Source: Topomyia yanbarensis (Eukaryota > Arthropoda > Insecta > Diptera > Culicidae). Taken from it: a stretch of 64,000 nt of DNA. How positions within the stretch are numbered: position 1 is the stretch's first letter; every line of letters starts with the position of its first letter. Below, one piece after another: positions 9,456 through 20,639 of the stretch. Location: contig NC_080672.1 in NCBI RefSeq assembly GCF_030247195.1, forward strand, positions 82,396,113 to 82,460,112. The letters are read 5' to 3'. The notes beneath the pieces were generated by a model. The model made no database searches. It saw only the letters and a program-made list of their open reading frames with translations, and was not told the DNA's origin. A program made the position numbers and the translations under genes.

Positions 9456-11215
9456 CTACAATATGTGAACCGCATCCAACAAAACTTACGACGAAATCCG
9501 AAGGGATTCTGGGCTTTTGTTAAAACGAAGAGAAAGGAAACGGGTCTTCCGTCTAGGATGGTCTACAATGGCGAAGTAGCGACTACAACGGCGGAAAAAT
9601 GCTCCCTATTTGCCAGCTACTTTTCAAGTGTCTTCACGACTGATGTGCCATCTGCCATCGAGCTCGAAAACGCGACCCGTGATGTTCCCATTGGTGCAGT
9701 GGATATGGATATATTCACTATTTCAGTACAATCGGTTCTCTCTGCAATACGGAAAACAAAATCGTCTTATGCTCCAGTGCTATGCCGTCTGCTGTTCTGA
9801 AACAAAGTTTTCAATGTTTCAAATATTTTCAATGTTCGCTTCAGCAGCAAAAATTTCCCGACGATTGGAAGTTTTCAGTTATGTTTCCGGTTCACAAGAA
9901 AAATGACAAAAGCAACATCGTGAACTACCGGGGAATCACTTCGCTGAGAGTTGAGTCGAAAATCTTCGAAGCGCTTATCAACGAGGTGCTGTTTTTTGCT
10001 AGTAAACATTACATAAACCCTTGTCAGCACGGATTCTTCCCTGGTCGATCGGTTGAGACGAATTTAGTTAGTTTCACATCGTTTTGCATTGAAAACATAT
10101 CCAGGAAACTCCAGGTGGACACGGTCTACACAGATCTTAAGGCCGCTTTCGACACAGTTAACCATGAGATACTGCTTGCAAAGCTTGATAAACTAGGATG
10201 TACCTCGAGTTTCTGCCACTGGCTTCGATCCTACCTTGTTCACCGCGAGTGCGTCGTGCAAATTGGTGACAACGTGTCTGAATCTTTTTGTAATAATTCC
10301 GGAGTTCCCCAAGGTAGTACACTAGGTCCATTACTATTTTCATTATTCGTGAATGATGCGGTCTTTGTTCTAATGCGTGGAGGGAAACTTTTTTTCGCCG
10401 ATGACTTGAAGATATTTCTTGTGATAAGGAATGAAGCCGATTGCCGTGAGTTACAGTGTCTCATTAATACATTTTACAATTGGTGTCAAAGAAACATGTT
10501 GATCCTTTGTGTTACGAAATGTTTTGTCATCAGTTTTCATCGTACAAGAGACATGCTTAATTTTAACTACAACATTGCCGGAACTCAGCTGCAACGCGTT
10601 GACCACGTAAAAGATCTAGGTGTTATTCTCGATGAAAGGCTAACTTATACCAATCACCTGTCAGCGACCATTTACAAAGCAAATCGACTTCTAGGTTTTA
10701 TGTTCAAAATTTCTAGCGAATTCCGGGATCCTCTGTGTTTCAAGGCTTTATATTGTTCACTGGTGCGCTCGCAGTTGGAATTTGCAAACATCGTCTGGTG
10801 CCCTTATTATGCAACGTGGAGTGAAAGGATTGAAGCTGTCCAGCGCAAATTTATACGATATGCTTTACGTCAATTGCCTTGGAATGATCCGTTGAACCTG
10901 CCACCATATGAGAACCGTTGCAGACTATTAGGACTACATACTTTGCAAGAACGTAGACATACTTCGCAGGCCATTTTCATATCAAAGTTTCTGTTGGCTG
11001 AGTATGATGTTCCCGATCTCCTTGGACAAATCAACCTCTACGCCCCAACCCGTGTTCTTCGCCCTCGGACATTACTACAGATCGAAATGCGAAACACCAA
11101 CTACGCTGCTAATAGTCCGATTTTAGCGATGGTTCGTCGCTTCAACGAGCTTGCCGAGCACTTTGACCTCAATTATAATTCATCACAATTTCGTCACCGT
11201 TTGCTGTTACACTAG
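9456..11215 (+). pseudogene. Reverse transcriptase part of Jockey/CR1-type ORF2 (broken)
   Basis: The frame resumes with VNRIQQNLRRNPKGFW at 9465 (GTG, not a start codon) and runs to about 9790. A frameshift near 9770-9790 then moves it to the frame that stays open to the stop at 11213-11215. Motifs in order are DWKFSVMFPVHKK, VNYRGITSL, TDLKAAFDTVNH, SGVPQGSTLGPLLFSLFVND, the catalytic FADD (10394-10405), KDLGVILDERLTY and IEAVQRKFIRYAL. The C-terminal segment (SRF-type RFNELAEHFDL) is typical of Jockey/CR1-like elements in insects. No RNase H domain follows. The last 477 codons are intact, which suggests moderate age. Confidence 0.88.
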
Positions 11216-11288
11216 GTTAATTATTTTTAGTTTAGTTCATTAAGACTTAATGTCAGATGAACACAAATTTTAAATACAAATACAAATA

Positions 11289-12512
11289 CTAACGTGAAGA
11301 TATGAACTGGATCATTAAAATAAGTCTCATTCGCGATATCTTGTTCTGTGAACTATATCACGCACACTACTGGGGGTTCCCAGTGCAGTTTTCGTTTTCT
11401 GTCCGGACATCACAATAGCAGCTGGGTATTTCATGAAAAAATGAATGGAACAAAAATGATTCCACGAATAATACTCCAAATTTTGTGAAAGAGTTCACGT
11501 AAAAATTTAATTACCATGTTGCATGAAGTTGTAAATGATTAGGGATATCTTCTAAATGTCACAAGCGCCTAGATAGATCGTAAATCATGTACTAGGAATT
11601 ATAAACCAGTTCACGAATACACGAATAATATTCACGAATACATGAATAATATTTGTGAATATTTTCACGAAAACGAATAATAAGTTGACTATTATACTAG
11701 GTATCATGAACCAGTTCTCGCATACATGAATAATATTTAATGATTTCGTGAACTATTTCACCAGCACGGATATTGGATCGTGACTAATATATTAGGAATC
11801 ATGAACCAGTTCACGAATACATGAATAATATTTGATGATTTCGTGAGCTATTTTACGAAAACGAATGGTAAGTTGTGACTATTATACTAAGTATAAAGTG
11901 ATCGGTTCACGAATACATGAATAATATTTCATGATTTCGTGAACTATTTCACCAGCACGGATATTGGATCGTAACTAATATATTAGGAATCATGAACCAG
12001 TTCACGAATACATGAATAATATTTGATGATTTTGTAAACCATTTCACGAGCACGGATATCGGATCGTGACCAATATATTTGGGATCATGAATTAGTTCAC
12101 GAAGATTGAATGGATTCATGAATAAAATTCCGAATTTCGTGAAATAATTCACGAAAAAATAGCCGAAATATTTTCATTTTGTGAACTAATGTTCCTATAT
12201 ATGTTAAAATAATCATGAGATAACCTTTGGTTTTATGAATAATGCTCATAAAGCTGTGAACTAGTTCGCGTACTAGGAAACGAATTAGAAATAACTTGGC
12301 GGAAACCGTGACTGAAGTTCACAAAACAAAAACAAATATTTCCACTAATGAAAGTGTTATGCGGGCGTTACTGAAGGGAAATTGAACATAACAATAAAAG
12401 CCATGATTTTTGTTCATGGTCCTGTTTTCGTAACGTAAAAACGTGATTGTTCCAGAATTCATGACACTTTATTCACGATTTTGGGAACAATTTTTTTCCG
12501 TGTAGTTTGCAT
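11289..12512 (+). mobile_element. Right part of AT-rich repeat (second half of the 6251 segment)
   Basis: Homology to about 41703-42525 runs through the whole segment: ttctgtgaactatat near 11343 and 41751, ttctgtcc-gacatcac near 11396 and 41814, and gattttgggaacaa near the 3' end. No coding potential is seen. It contains a tandem array of about 97-bp units (separate entry). Confidence 0.75.
11590..12130 (+). repeat. About six ~97-bp tandem units inside the AT-rich repeat
   Basis: Each unit reads approximately: aggaatcatgaaccagttc, acgaatacatgaataatat, a ttcgtgaactatttcac block, then cacggatattggatcgtga. Copies begin near 11590, 11700, 11798, 11893, 11988 and 12083 and alternate in small details. 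The related copy at 41.9-42.2 kb has fewer units, so the array has changed in number since the copies separated. Confidence 0.7.
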
Positions 12513-12582
12513 TGTCTCGAGAACAAACCCAAGTGCAATCTAAGTTTTAAGGAATGCTTCAAGAGTACCATAAAACCTTAAT

Positions 12583-12856
12583 CACAGATAACAGACGTTT
12601 AGGCTAGAGCAAAATTTCTTCAAAAACCTGTGTAAACTTTCAAATTGATAAACGTTGGAAATCCGTGTTTCACTATTGCCATCTTCGCAACTGTTTGCTA
12701 CACGTGTTTGACAGCTGCACTCTAACTGCATTGTATCGATCACTGCGCCATCTACAAACGTTTGCCAAACGTGTTTCACACGTCTGATTTATTCGGAATT
12801 TCAGTAGCGGGTATTTACACACGATTCAAATCGAGCCTAAACGTCTGTTATCTGTG
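12583..12856. mobile_element. 274-bp MITE, TIR cacagataacagacgttta
   Basis: The terminal inverted repeats begin cacagataacagacgtttag on the left, and the complement ends the right side. Both ends are flanked by the same 7-mer, ccttaat (12576-12582 and 12857-12863). There is no coding capacity. A half copy of the same family, starting inside this sequence, lies at 20541-20631. Confidence 0.88.
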
Positions 12857-13412
12857 CCTTAATCGTTACTGGGAAATGAAGCATTGGATTATTCTAGTCA
12901 TCATGAGTAAAGTTGACGAAAAGGCTCCATTCCGACCCGTTGACCCGTTGACGGTCGTTGACTTTAAATTTTGTTCGATATGACCGAGTTTTTGTGAAGT
13001 AGAATACCTTCTAAAAGGTGAAAATGGAACTAAGGCTTGCGGAAGTCGCATACCTTCAGTATCACCAATCATCGCAATGCAGTGTTAATATCATTCAACA
13101 CGTTAGCCCAAGCCAAGAGTTTCGTTTTGCAGAACAACTTAAAACCTGAGATTGAAAGTGACAACGTTGGAATTAGGATTCGCGTGTACATCGAAAATGA
13201 CTATATAGATGAAAGGCTACATGACCCACCACCTCGTCCAGTCCAGTCAATTGCAAAATGCATGTCGCAATACGAAGAAGTAGGATCCGTTACACCTTAT
13301 ACTTGGAGAAATTTCTTCCCGTATAACGGCGTTTTTGTAGTGAGGATGCGGGTCGAAAGACCTGTTCCCTTATACTTGACAATACAATACTTAAACAAAC
13401 AACGCTATGCAC

Positions 13413-14201
13413 TAGAGTGGTTCAATTTTTTACTTTTAGCTCCACCAGGCTCTACTGATTCTTTTTATGGCCCTTAGTAATTGTGCAAATTTTGATACCG
13501 ATCGGTTGTGTCTACGGACCCTCCAAAAATTTCAAAGTTTATATGGAAGTTTGTATGGAAAATCGGTTAACATTGGAAATAAATTCTTAAAAAATCACCT
13601 TATCAATCAATTAATCAGAACACTATATATTTCTAAAGGTAAACTTCTACTGAACACATTCGTGGAATATTAAAAGTTTATGAAAATTCGCTGAGAAAAG
13701 TTATTAACTAAAGAAGCAGCATGACTTCAAAACAAGAGGATTTTATTATTAATCATAGCAACCCTGTTTGAATAGCTGTATCTGCCATACGTGAGCGGTG
13801 GGTGGCAAGTCTAGTTTACACTGGTATAACGATGTAGCTATTCAAACAGGGTTGCTATGGTTACTAATAAAATCCACTTGTTTTGAAGTCATACTGCTTC
13901 TTTTGTTAATAACTTTTCTCAACGAATTTTCATAAACTTGCAATGTTCGCCGAATGTGTTCAGTAGAAGAATACCTTTAGAAATATATAATGTATTATGA
14001 TTAATTGAATGATGAGGTGATTTTTTAAGAATTTATTTTCAATGTTAACAGATTTTCCATACAAACTTCCATATAAACTTTAAATTTTTGGAGGGTCCGT
14101 AGACACAACCAATCGGTACCAAAATTTGCACAATTACTAAGAACCATAAAAGGAATCAGAAAAGCCTGGTGGAGCTAAAAGTCAAAAATTGGACCAGTCT
14201 A
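13413..14201. mobile_element. 789-bp palindromic hAT-like MITE
   Basis: Two arms of about 368 bp (13413-13780 and 13833-14201) are inverted copies of each other with a 52-bp loop. The ends start tagagtggttcaa and end with the near-complement. The 8-mer ctatgcac flanks both sides (13405-13412 and 14202-14209), the duplication length usual for hAT elements. It interrupts the gag-like ORF. The short ORFs inside are not genes. Confidence 0.9.
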
Positions 14202-14261
14202 CTATGCACCCATGAGGGCATACGCCTGCGTGCAAGTACTGTAATCAGACATTATGGACAC

Positions 14262-15367
14262 TAGGGTGGGACAAAAATTAGATTCCTGCTCCAACTTTTT
14301 AGGTTCCATTTCGGTCCTAGAACAACTGTGCAAATTCTTAGCTCGATATCTGAAACTATATTTTCGCGCCCACTGTTTAAAGTTTTCATGGGATTTTGTA
14401 TGGGAAAGTTAACTTCCACAAAACAATTCCTCCAGAAGTCGCCCATTGCTTCCGAAAAATAAATCAATATGTGGCTTTTACGGAAATTTAACAAAAACAC
14501 AAAGTCTCGAAGAACAGAAAACGATTTGACGGTTGAGAAAAAAGTTATTAAGCAGAAACCGATTGATGATCTGACGATTGATTAAACGTTCATTTTATCT
14601 AGCACCACTGCTGTTGGTTGTCCAATTATATACAATTAGGTTTTACACCAACCGACATAACCCCACAAAACGAGCCGGATGAACTTCTTTTGACAATTCT
14701 CGGTGGTTTGTTTACATAGAAGTTACGTGAGTTCGAATGTAACAGATGAGCAACCGTTGCACTCGCACTCACGCATCTGACAAAGTAAACAAACCACCGA
14801 GAATTGTCAAACATGAACTTCATTCATTATGAGTTCATTCGTGTCGTCATCTTGTAGAACTCAATTCTGTTTTGATCTTCTCTTTATGTGTCTAAATCAA
14901 TTATCTGTACCGATTGGTCACTTCACAAGAGTTTTGAACGATAAATAGAGGCCTCTTTTGTACATAATAAGTGAGAGTTAAAAATTTTGTACATAACTCA
15001 ACCGTCAGTAGCAGTGATGCTATGAAAATTGCAATTTTCAACAATCTTCAGAGCACCAGTCGGTTTTTGCTTAATAACTTTTTTTCACAAACGTCAAATC
15101 GTTTCCCAGTCTTCGAGACTTTATTTTCTAGATAAATTTCCTACAAAGATCAGATATCTATTTATTTTTAGGAGGTAGCGGGAGACTCTTGGAAGAATTA
15201 TTTTGCAAAAGACAATTTCCCCATACGAAATCTCAAACCGTGGGCGCAAAAATATAGTTTCACCGATCGAGCTCAAAATTTGCAGAGTTGTTCTTGGAGC
15301 TAAATGGGACCCAAAAAGTTACTCGGAGCAAAATTTTATTTTTTTCGTATAAACGTGTCCCACTCTA
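14262..15367. mobile_element. 1106-bp palindromic hAT-like MITE with a nested MITE
   Basis: The ends are tagggtgggac and its near-complement gtcccactcta, flanked by the identical 8-mer atggacac (14254-14261 and 15368-15375). Arms of about 320 bp align in inverted orientation (for example gcgcccac...gtttaaagttttcat against gaaatctcaaaccgtgggcgc). The central part carries an independent 125-bp MITE at 14688-14812. The element sits inside the gag-like ORF, directly after the zinc-knuckle codons. Confidence 0.88.
14688..14812. mobile_element. 125-bp MITE nested within the larger palindrome
   Basis: A 27-bp perfect inverted repeat starts tttgacaattctcggtgg (14689-14715, complement at 14785-14811). 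The 9-mer atgaacttc flanks both sides (14679-14687 and 14813-14821), a duplication length that fits Mutator-like elements. It is the youngest of three nested insertions here. Confidence 0.85.
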
Positions 15368-15539
15368 ATGGACACCATGCGCGGAAAATGCAGAGGAGAA
15401 TGCATTTCAACCGCATGACAACTCATCTACGGCAAACCATCTCAAAACAGAGTTTTCAATATCAATGCATGTACCACAAACGATGACCAAATTTGTGACA
15501 GCTCTTCAAACCATAATAACGCGAAACAAGCATCCAGCA

Positions 15540-17010
15540 CCCCAAAATCAACTGTAAGCAACATCGGCAAGGAAGGTCATAACAATCACGACAGTTTTCA
15601 ACATCAATGCCTAGTCAACCGTAAGTGCAAGAAGCAGGGAAAAATATCTGGTCGCGGGCACCAAGACAGCTTCAACGAAGATGACCTGGACGTGAAAAAT
15701 AATAGTGAATTAAAGAACTCCTCTGGATTTCGTGTCTGCTTTACTAATAACTCTCCGAAAAATACGCAAATGACTCACTGAACTGGCTGGTGCCTTGTGA
15801 CGATTTCCCTAGGTTTTCAGAGCTGCGTGAACTCAATGCACTAGCGGGAGTGACGGACGGTTAATGAAAAAACGCCGAAGCCGTTCGATATGGTCAAAGA
15901 CGATGTCCATGTTTATTTGTACACATTCAAAACTGTTCATATATCATTACTGATATATCCCATTAGATTCCCGAGCCGTCTGGAGCGGTCAATGTGCCCA
16001 AACATTGTTCATACCCACAAATGATTTGATATCTCGTTTAAACTGGATTTTGCCGCCAAATCGTTGAGTTGGATGAAAAATGTTTATTTAAATGACATTT
16101 AAGATAGTGTCCCGGCCCATTAAAATTCAATTGTACAGCGCTGTACAGTGAAATATAAAATGAATCCGTCAATCACGTGGAGCAATTCTCTTCATAGGGG
16201 TAAAAACAGTCACACTAAAATACATACCTACATCAATTCGCGAGTTGGTGCTTTAATTGGCAAAATTGAAAACTCCCGCGTTTCGTTTCTGGCATTTTTC
16301 TCCGAGTGTGGCCTTGCTTACTGATCAATACAAAGAAACTGTCTACATAAGATCGAAGCCATCGTGTTTTTTGTTTTCGTCGTTTTATTAACTACACCCG
16401 ACAAACTATTCATTTAAATCCAATTTATTTATCCTTGCACTAAATTGACCTTGAAGCTGGAGCTACATCCCGCTGCGGAACTTAACTTTCTATTTTGACA
16501 GACTTTGCTGCAGATCCTTAGCCTATGGGACATTATAACGGAGCGTCGATCTTACTAATATTGAGAATTCGTTACATCCGGAATTCAAAAGAATATCGGC
16601 TTATAAGGCACTTCACATTGCTTCCACATAACTGGTTCTGATTCAAATTACCGCACTAAACTAGTCAGCCCTAGCCATTAAAGATCGAAAATTAATATCA
16701 ACATGTGGTTCAAACCAATTTTAATAACAATTTTATTTGTGGTGGGAGAATCATGCAGCATTCAATTTCTCCTTGAAAACACATGGTAGTTTCGATATAA
16801 GTTTTTGAGGGCTTTAAAATTGGTTCGCTGCGATAATTTGTTTTAACTTTTATTACTGCTATTATTCGTTCCTAGTTTATTTTTCTAATAATATCAAATT
16901 TTTTTTATGGTTGCCCACTGTTTTAACGTCAACTATGGCATTTTTATAGTGAATTTCAACATTTTTTACCACGAACCAAGGAGGAGCGATAGCTATAAGA
17001 TGTGCAGAAA
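15540..17010. other. AT-rich stretch without a recognisable gene
   Basis: After the gag-like ORF ends there is scattered sequence with only short ORFs. A string at about 15972 (gagccgtctggagcggtcaatgtg) resembles the gtctatggtggtcaatgt core of the GTCGGA repeat family at 34-38 kb. I see no other supportable feature. Confidence 0.4.
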
Positions 17011-18295
17011 TCAACGCAAGTCACAGCGGGCATTCCTCAGGGCTCCATTCTCGGTTCAACTCTTTGGAAACGGGATGTACGATGGGGTCTTAACACTTCG
17101 GCTGCCCAGGAAAGAAAAAATCGTGTGTCGTGGATGAGACACTTTAAGAAGTGCAGGTGTCGGTGACGGAGACAATAGACGCGATCGACGTCGGAGGGCA
17201 CGTGATTGCATCGAAGCGTACACTGAAGCTATTGGGAGTGATAATCGACAATCGATTGAGCTTCAACAATCTCGTCGACTACGGCTGCGAAAAGTCGCTG
17301 AAGACCACGAACGCAATGGCGAGAATAATGCCAAACGTCGGCGGTCGGAGAAGCAAAACGAGACATCTGCTATCTACTGTTTCGTCACCGATACTCCGAT
17401 ATGGGGTCCTGTCTGGGGTGCTGCGCTGAAAACCAAGCGGAACCGTGAAAAACTGAACAGAACACTTCGGCTGATGGCCGTACGAGTCGCGAGTGCTTAT
17501 AGAACAATATTGTCAGAGGCAGTATGCGTTATCGCCGGGATGATCCCGGCATTACCCTGGCGGAGGATAACGAATGCTACAATCGGAGAAAAGCCAGAAA
17601 CTTGAGAAAATACTGAGAATCGATTGGATGACGAGGTGGCAGCAAGAATGGGACAGAACAGTCAAAGAAAGGTGGATCTACCGGCTCATCCCAAAACTGT
17701 CGACGTGGATCAGTAGAAAGCACGGAGAGGTGAACTTCCACTTGACACAGCTTCTGTCGGGCCACGGCTGCTTCAGGAAGTAGAATATCGAGGAGACACC
17801 GGAGCATGTGGTCTTTGAATGTCCGAGGTTCGAAGCGACACGCAGAGAGATGCTCGAAGCGGGAGGGCCGGACATCAACTCGGATGTCCTCTACAGAATG
17901 GGGAGAGCAATCACCGCCGGGAAACTTTCCGCCAGAATAGGCTAGATTCACCGCCGGGGCCTAATCGAGTAGACCGCACATCGGGTAAGGGTCGCCTACC
18001 GGTTGACCCGAGAGGAATATAATGAAAACCAAGAAGAATCGGATCGGAAGAACTTCTTTCATCGGGTAACTCTCCGTCGGCGTAAGCTAGTCACCGCCGA
18101 GTAGACCGCTACGGGAAACCCTACTGAAGGAACTAACTACTAAGTAGAACTTGGATTAGAGCGTGTGTTATGCACATAAAAAGAAAAACACCCCTCCCCG
18201 AAGTAATGCCGTAAGGTAGTTCCAGGAGGAATCCGGTTCTGAGTAAGAGCAATGGTTTTAGCGGGTTGGGTGGTAGCACACAACCCGTTTCCTTA
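17010..18295 (+). pseudogene. Decayed R1-like ORF2 fragment with 3' UTR
   Basis: Pieces in several frames match the R1-type ORF2 at 1977-4952. A PQGSILG-like reverse-transcriptase motif lies near 17030, TLKLLGVIIDNRLSF at about 17223, ASAYRTI...VCVIAGMIP at about 17490, RWQQEWDRTVKERWIYRLIP at about 17634, HGEVNFHLTQLLSGHGCF at about 17730 and EETPEHVVFECPRF near 17790. Several frameshifts and stops are present. The 3' end (18190-18240) shares gaagtaat.cc..aggtagttcc with the intact element's 3' UTR, so it is a related but older family member. It lacks the endonuclease. Confidence 0.8.
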
Positions 18296-18721
18296 GACGT
18301 TGGAACCGTCTATGGTGGTCAATGTGGACAACGAGACTTCGGTTGGCCGTCAGTGACCTAGAACTGCAAATGCAATGCAAATTGTTTGACACACATTTTT
18401 AAGAAATTTTCACTTTTTGGCGTTCATCGCGATATCAGTTTGAATCGGAATTTGCTATATGACCGCACACTACAGTTGTGGTCACACTTTGTAAAAAAAA
18501 TCACCTTTTTTCACATTCATCGCATTCGTTAAAATCGGGATTCGCTGCGTGATCGTACTCATCATCCTGTCATTCCGGATCCGGTAATCGGATCCATTAG
18601 AAATTATATAGCAGCCGATGGGAACGATGTACCTTTCATTTGAAACTAAGTTTGTGCAAATCGGTCCAGCCATCTCTTAGAAACATGAGTGACATTTTTG
18701 ACACATACAAACAAACATACA
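18296..18721 (+). repeat. GTCGGA-family repeat, fragment
   Basis: It starts with accgtctatggtggtcaatgt and follows the order of blocks seen at 34.5-35.2 kb: gttggccgtcagtgacctag, cgcgatatc-gtttgaatcgg, tgtgatcgca-type string, ccggatccggtaatcggat, cctttcatttgaaactaagt, tcggtccagccatctc, and a short acatacaaaca tract. It abuts the next R1-like fragment at 18722. Confidence 0.75.
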
Positions 18722-19860
18722 AAAAAAGTTACTTCCAGAACCGACTACTGATCTATGAAACGAACATGGTGCCGAGGTCGATTGGGGTAACAGTTAAAGT
18801 ACCTCAGAACTCCATACTGTCCCCAAGCTCTGGAATATAATGTACAACAGAACTGCTCAGGAGAGTGGAGATCGTCGGCTTTGCAGATGATGTTGTCCTG
18901 ACAATTACCCGATAGACCCTTAAGGAGGTGGAGATGTTGACGGCAGAGACAATAGGTATCGTGGGAACCTGGATGGCTGACGTCAAGCTGCAACTGGTTC
19001 ACCACAAGACCGAGGTAGTTCTGGTCAGCAACCGTTAAAAATCCAGCGTGTCGTGATCAGCGTCGGAGGACAATCCATCCCATCGATGCGTGCGCTGAAG
19101 CACCTGGGTGTGATGGTCGACGATCGGTTAAATTACAACAGCTGCGAGGACAACTAACGCATTAGCAAGGATCATGCCGAATCACGGAGGAGCAAGAGGC
19201 TGCACGAGACATCTCCTGGCGGATGCCTCCTCCTCAATACTGACGTACCGGCCTGAGCTGGTGCGCTGAACTCAAAGCGGAACCGGATGAAGTTGACAAA
19301 CACGTTTCACTTAATGACTGTCCTTTTCGCGAGTGCGTACAGAACGATATCGTCGAAGGCGGTATGCGTAATTGCCGGGATGATTCCCATCTACATCACT
19401 CTGGCTGAGGAAGTGGAATGCTACCAGCGGAGAAATGCACATAATGCAAGGAGACTGTTCCGAGCGGACTCATTGGCTAAGTGGCAGCAAGAGTGGGACA
19501 ACGCGGAGAAAGGAAGGTGGACCCACCGACTCATCCCAAATATGTCTGCTTGGGTACATAGGAAGCATGAAGAGATGAACTTCCATTTGACATTGTTTTT
19601 GTCCGGGCACGGATGCTTCCGAAAGTACCTGCATCAGTTTAGAGACGCTTCCTAACCGCTTTGCTAGGAGTGTGTCAACGTGCAGAGACACCGGAACACG
19701 TGGTCTTCGAATGCCCTAGGTTCGAAGAAGTCCGAAGGGGTATGCCTGGTATGACAGTGGACAATATTGCCTAGACGAGCATATCTGGGACGCTATCAAC
19801 AGAGTGGTTACGACCATACCCTCCGAGCCGCGAAGGGACTAACAAAGTAGCGCCAATGGC
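18722..19860 (+). pseudogene. Second decayed R1-like ORF2 fragment
   Basis: Matches to the R1-type ORF2 run from SYFQNRLLIYET (about 18731) through VEIVGFADDV (about 18868), LVHHKTEVVLVSN (about 18995), a damaged KHLGVMVDDRL region, ASAYRTISSKAVCVIAGMIP (about 19333) and WQQEWDNAEKGRWTHRLIPN (about 19480) to PEHVVFECPRF near 19693. The frames shift repeatedly and stops are present. The 5' half (endonuclease and early reverse transcriptase) is missing. This is a relic, not a gene. Confidence 0.8.
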
Positions 19861-19869
19861 TAGAACACC

Positions 19870-20520
19870 GCCGTGAAACTACAAATCGGGTTTCGGGAGA
19901 AATTCCGCCGCCGGAGAACTATCCGACGGTGTAGACGGGTAGCTCGTGAGTAGGCTAGATCCACTGCCGGGGATCAGACCGAGTAGACCGCGTCGAATGG
20001 CTAGCAGTGGGTCGTTGGGGCGCCAGTGAACACGAAGCTACGTTCCACCTGGAATTGCTGGATGGACCTCAGCACCTACTGGCTGGCCCGTTGGGTAAGC
20101 TAGGTCCACCGCTGGGAATTAAAGGGACGAAGCGGTTCACGGAAACGAACATCGGTGCCAGGAGCAATATTAGGGTACATTCGCCGCCGTGGACTACCCG
20201 ACAGAATCGTGACTAAAATGGGAGCTAATTGAATAGAGAAATTTCGTTACCGGGGAACTCCCAGTCGGAATAGGATAATATCCGAGTTGATCCCGACAAA
20301 GCTGGCAGCTAAGCGGCTCAAGGAAGCGGATATCGGTGTCGTGAGAAATTCCTCCGTCAGGGAACTATCGGTCGGAGTAGAGTGAGTTCACCGTGGGGGA
20401 CTATCCAAGTAGATCGTGATAAGGCCGAGAGCTGAATGACTCACGGAAACAGGAGCTAAATGGCTCAAAGAATTGGCATCTAAACGGCGACGTAATAGAT
20501 GGAGACAAGAAGCAAGAGAA
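19870..20520 (+). repeat. Degenerate tandem repeats after the R1-like fragment
   Basis: Blocks such as gccgccggagaactatcc, gagtagaccgc, gctagatccaccgc and acggaaacgaacatcgg recur at roughly 90-110 bp with strong divergence. The same gagtagaccgc and taggctagattcaccgcc blocks occur at about 17935-17975, in the 3' UTR of the preceding fragment. I therefore read this as an expanded 3' UTR of an R1-like family. Confidence 0.55.
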
Positions 20521-20540
20521 GAGTCGAGAGTTGATTCAAA

Positions 20541-20631
20541 GTGAAACACGGATTTCCAACGTTTATCAATTTGAAAGTTTACACAGGTTTTTGAAGAAAT
20601 TTTGCTCTAGCCTAAACGTCTGTTATCTGTG
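20541..20631 (-). mobile_element. Half copy of the 274-bp MITE family
   Basis: The 91 bp match the left half of 12583-12856 in the opposite orientation, from gtgaaacacggatttccaac to the outer end gttatctgtg. The other half is absent. Confidence 0.85.
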
Positions 20632-20639
20632 CTACTATG

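Larger units (their letters stand above)
6370..11288 (+). mobile_element. Dead Jockey/CR1-type non-LTR retrotransposon
   Basis: The element comprises an endonuclease part, a 1.9-kb unrelated interruption and a reverse transcriptase part, and ends in a short ATAC-rich tail (aaatacaaatacaaatac, 11270-11287). The 5' end is truncated: the endonuclease frame is already open at the junction and no ORF1 is present. Both flanks belong to one repeat family, and a short cgtga motif occurs at both junctions (about 6364 and 11291), which may be the target duplication. The copy cannot be autonomous, because its coding region is broken at several points. Confidence 0.8.
13030..15535 (+). pseudogene. Retrotransposon ORF1 (gag-like), split by two palindromic MITEs
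   Basis: The frame at 13037-13412 encodes a domain seen in mosquito non-LTR ORF1 proteins: residues such as FSITNHRNAVLISFNTLAQA, an R-V-Y-x-E strand, RLHDPPPRP and a ...FFPYNGVFVVRMRVERPVP block. After the MITE at 13413-14201 the sequence resumes with a zinc-knuckle-like CKYCNQTLWTPC at 14231, itself split by the MITE at 14262-15367, and continues to a stop near 15530. A small frame disruption lies just before the knuckle (tgcgtgc). A second, shorter relative is at 49031-49312. The clade (I-like or Jockey-like) is not certain. Confidence 0.7.
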
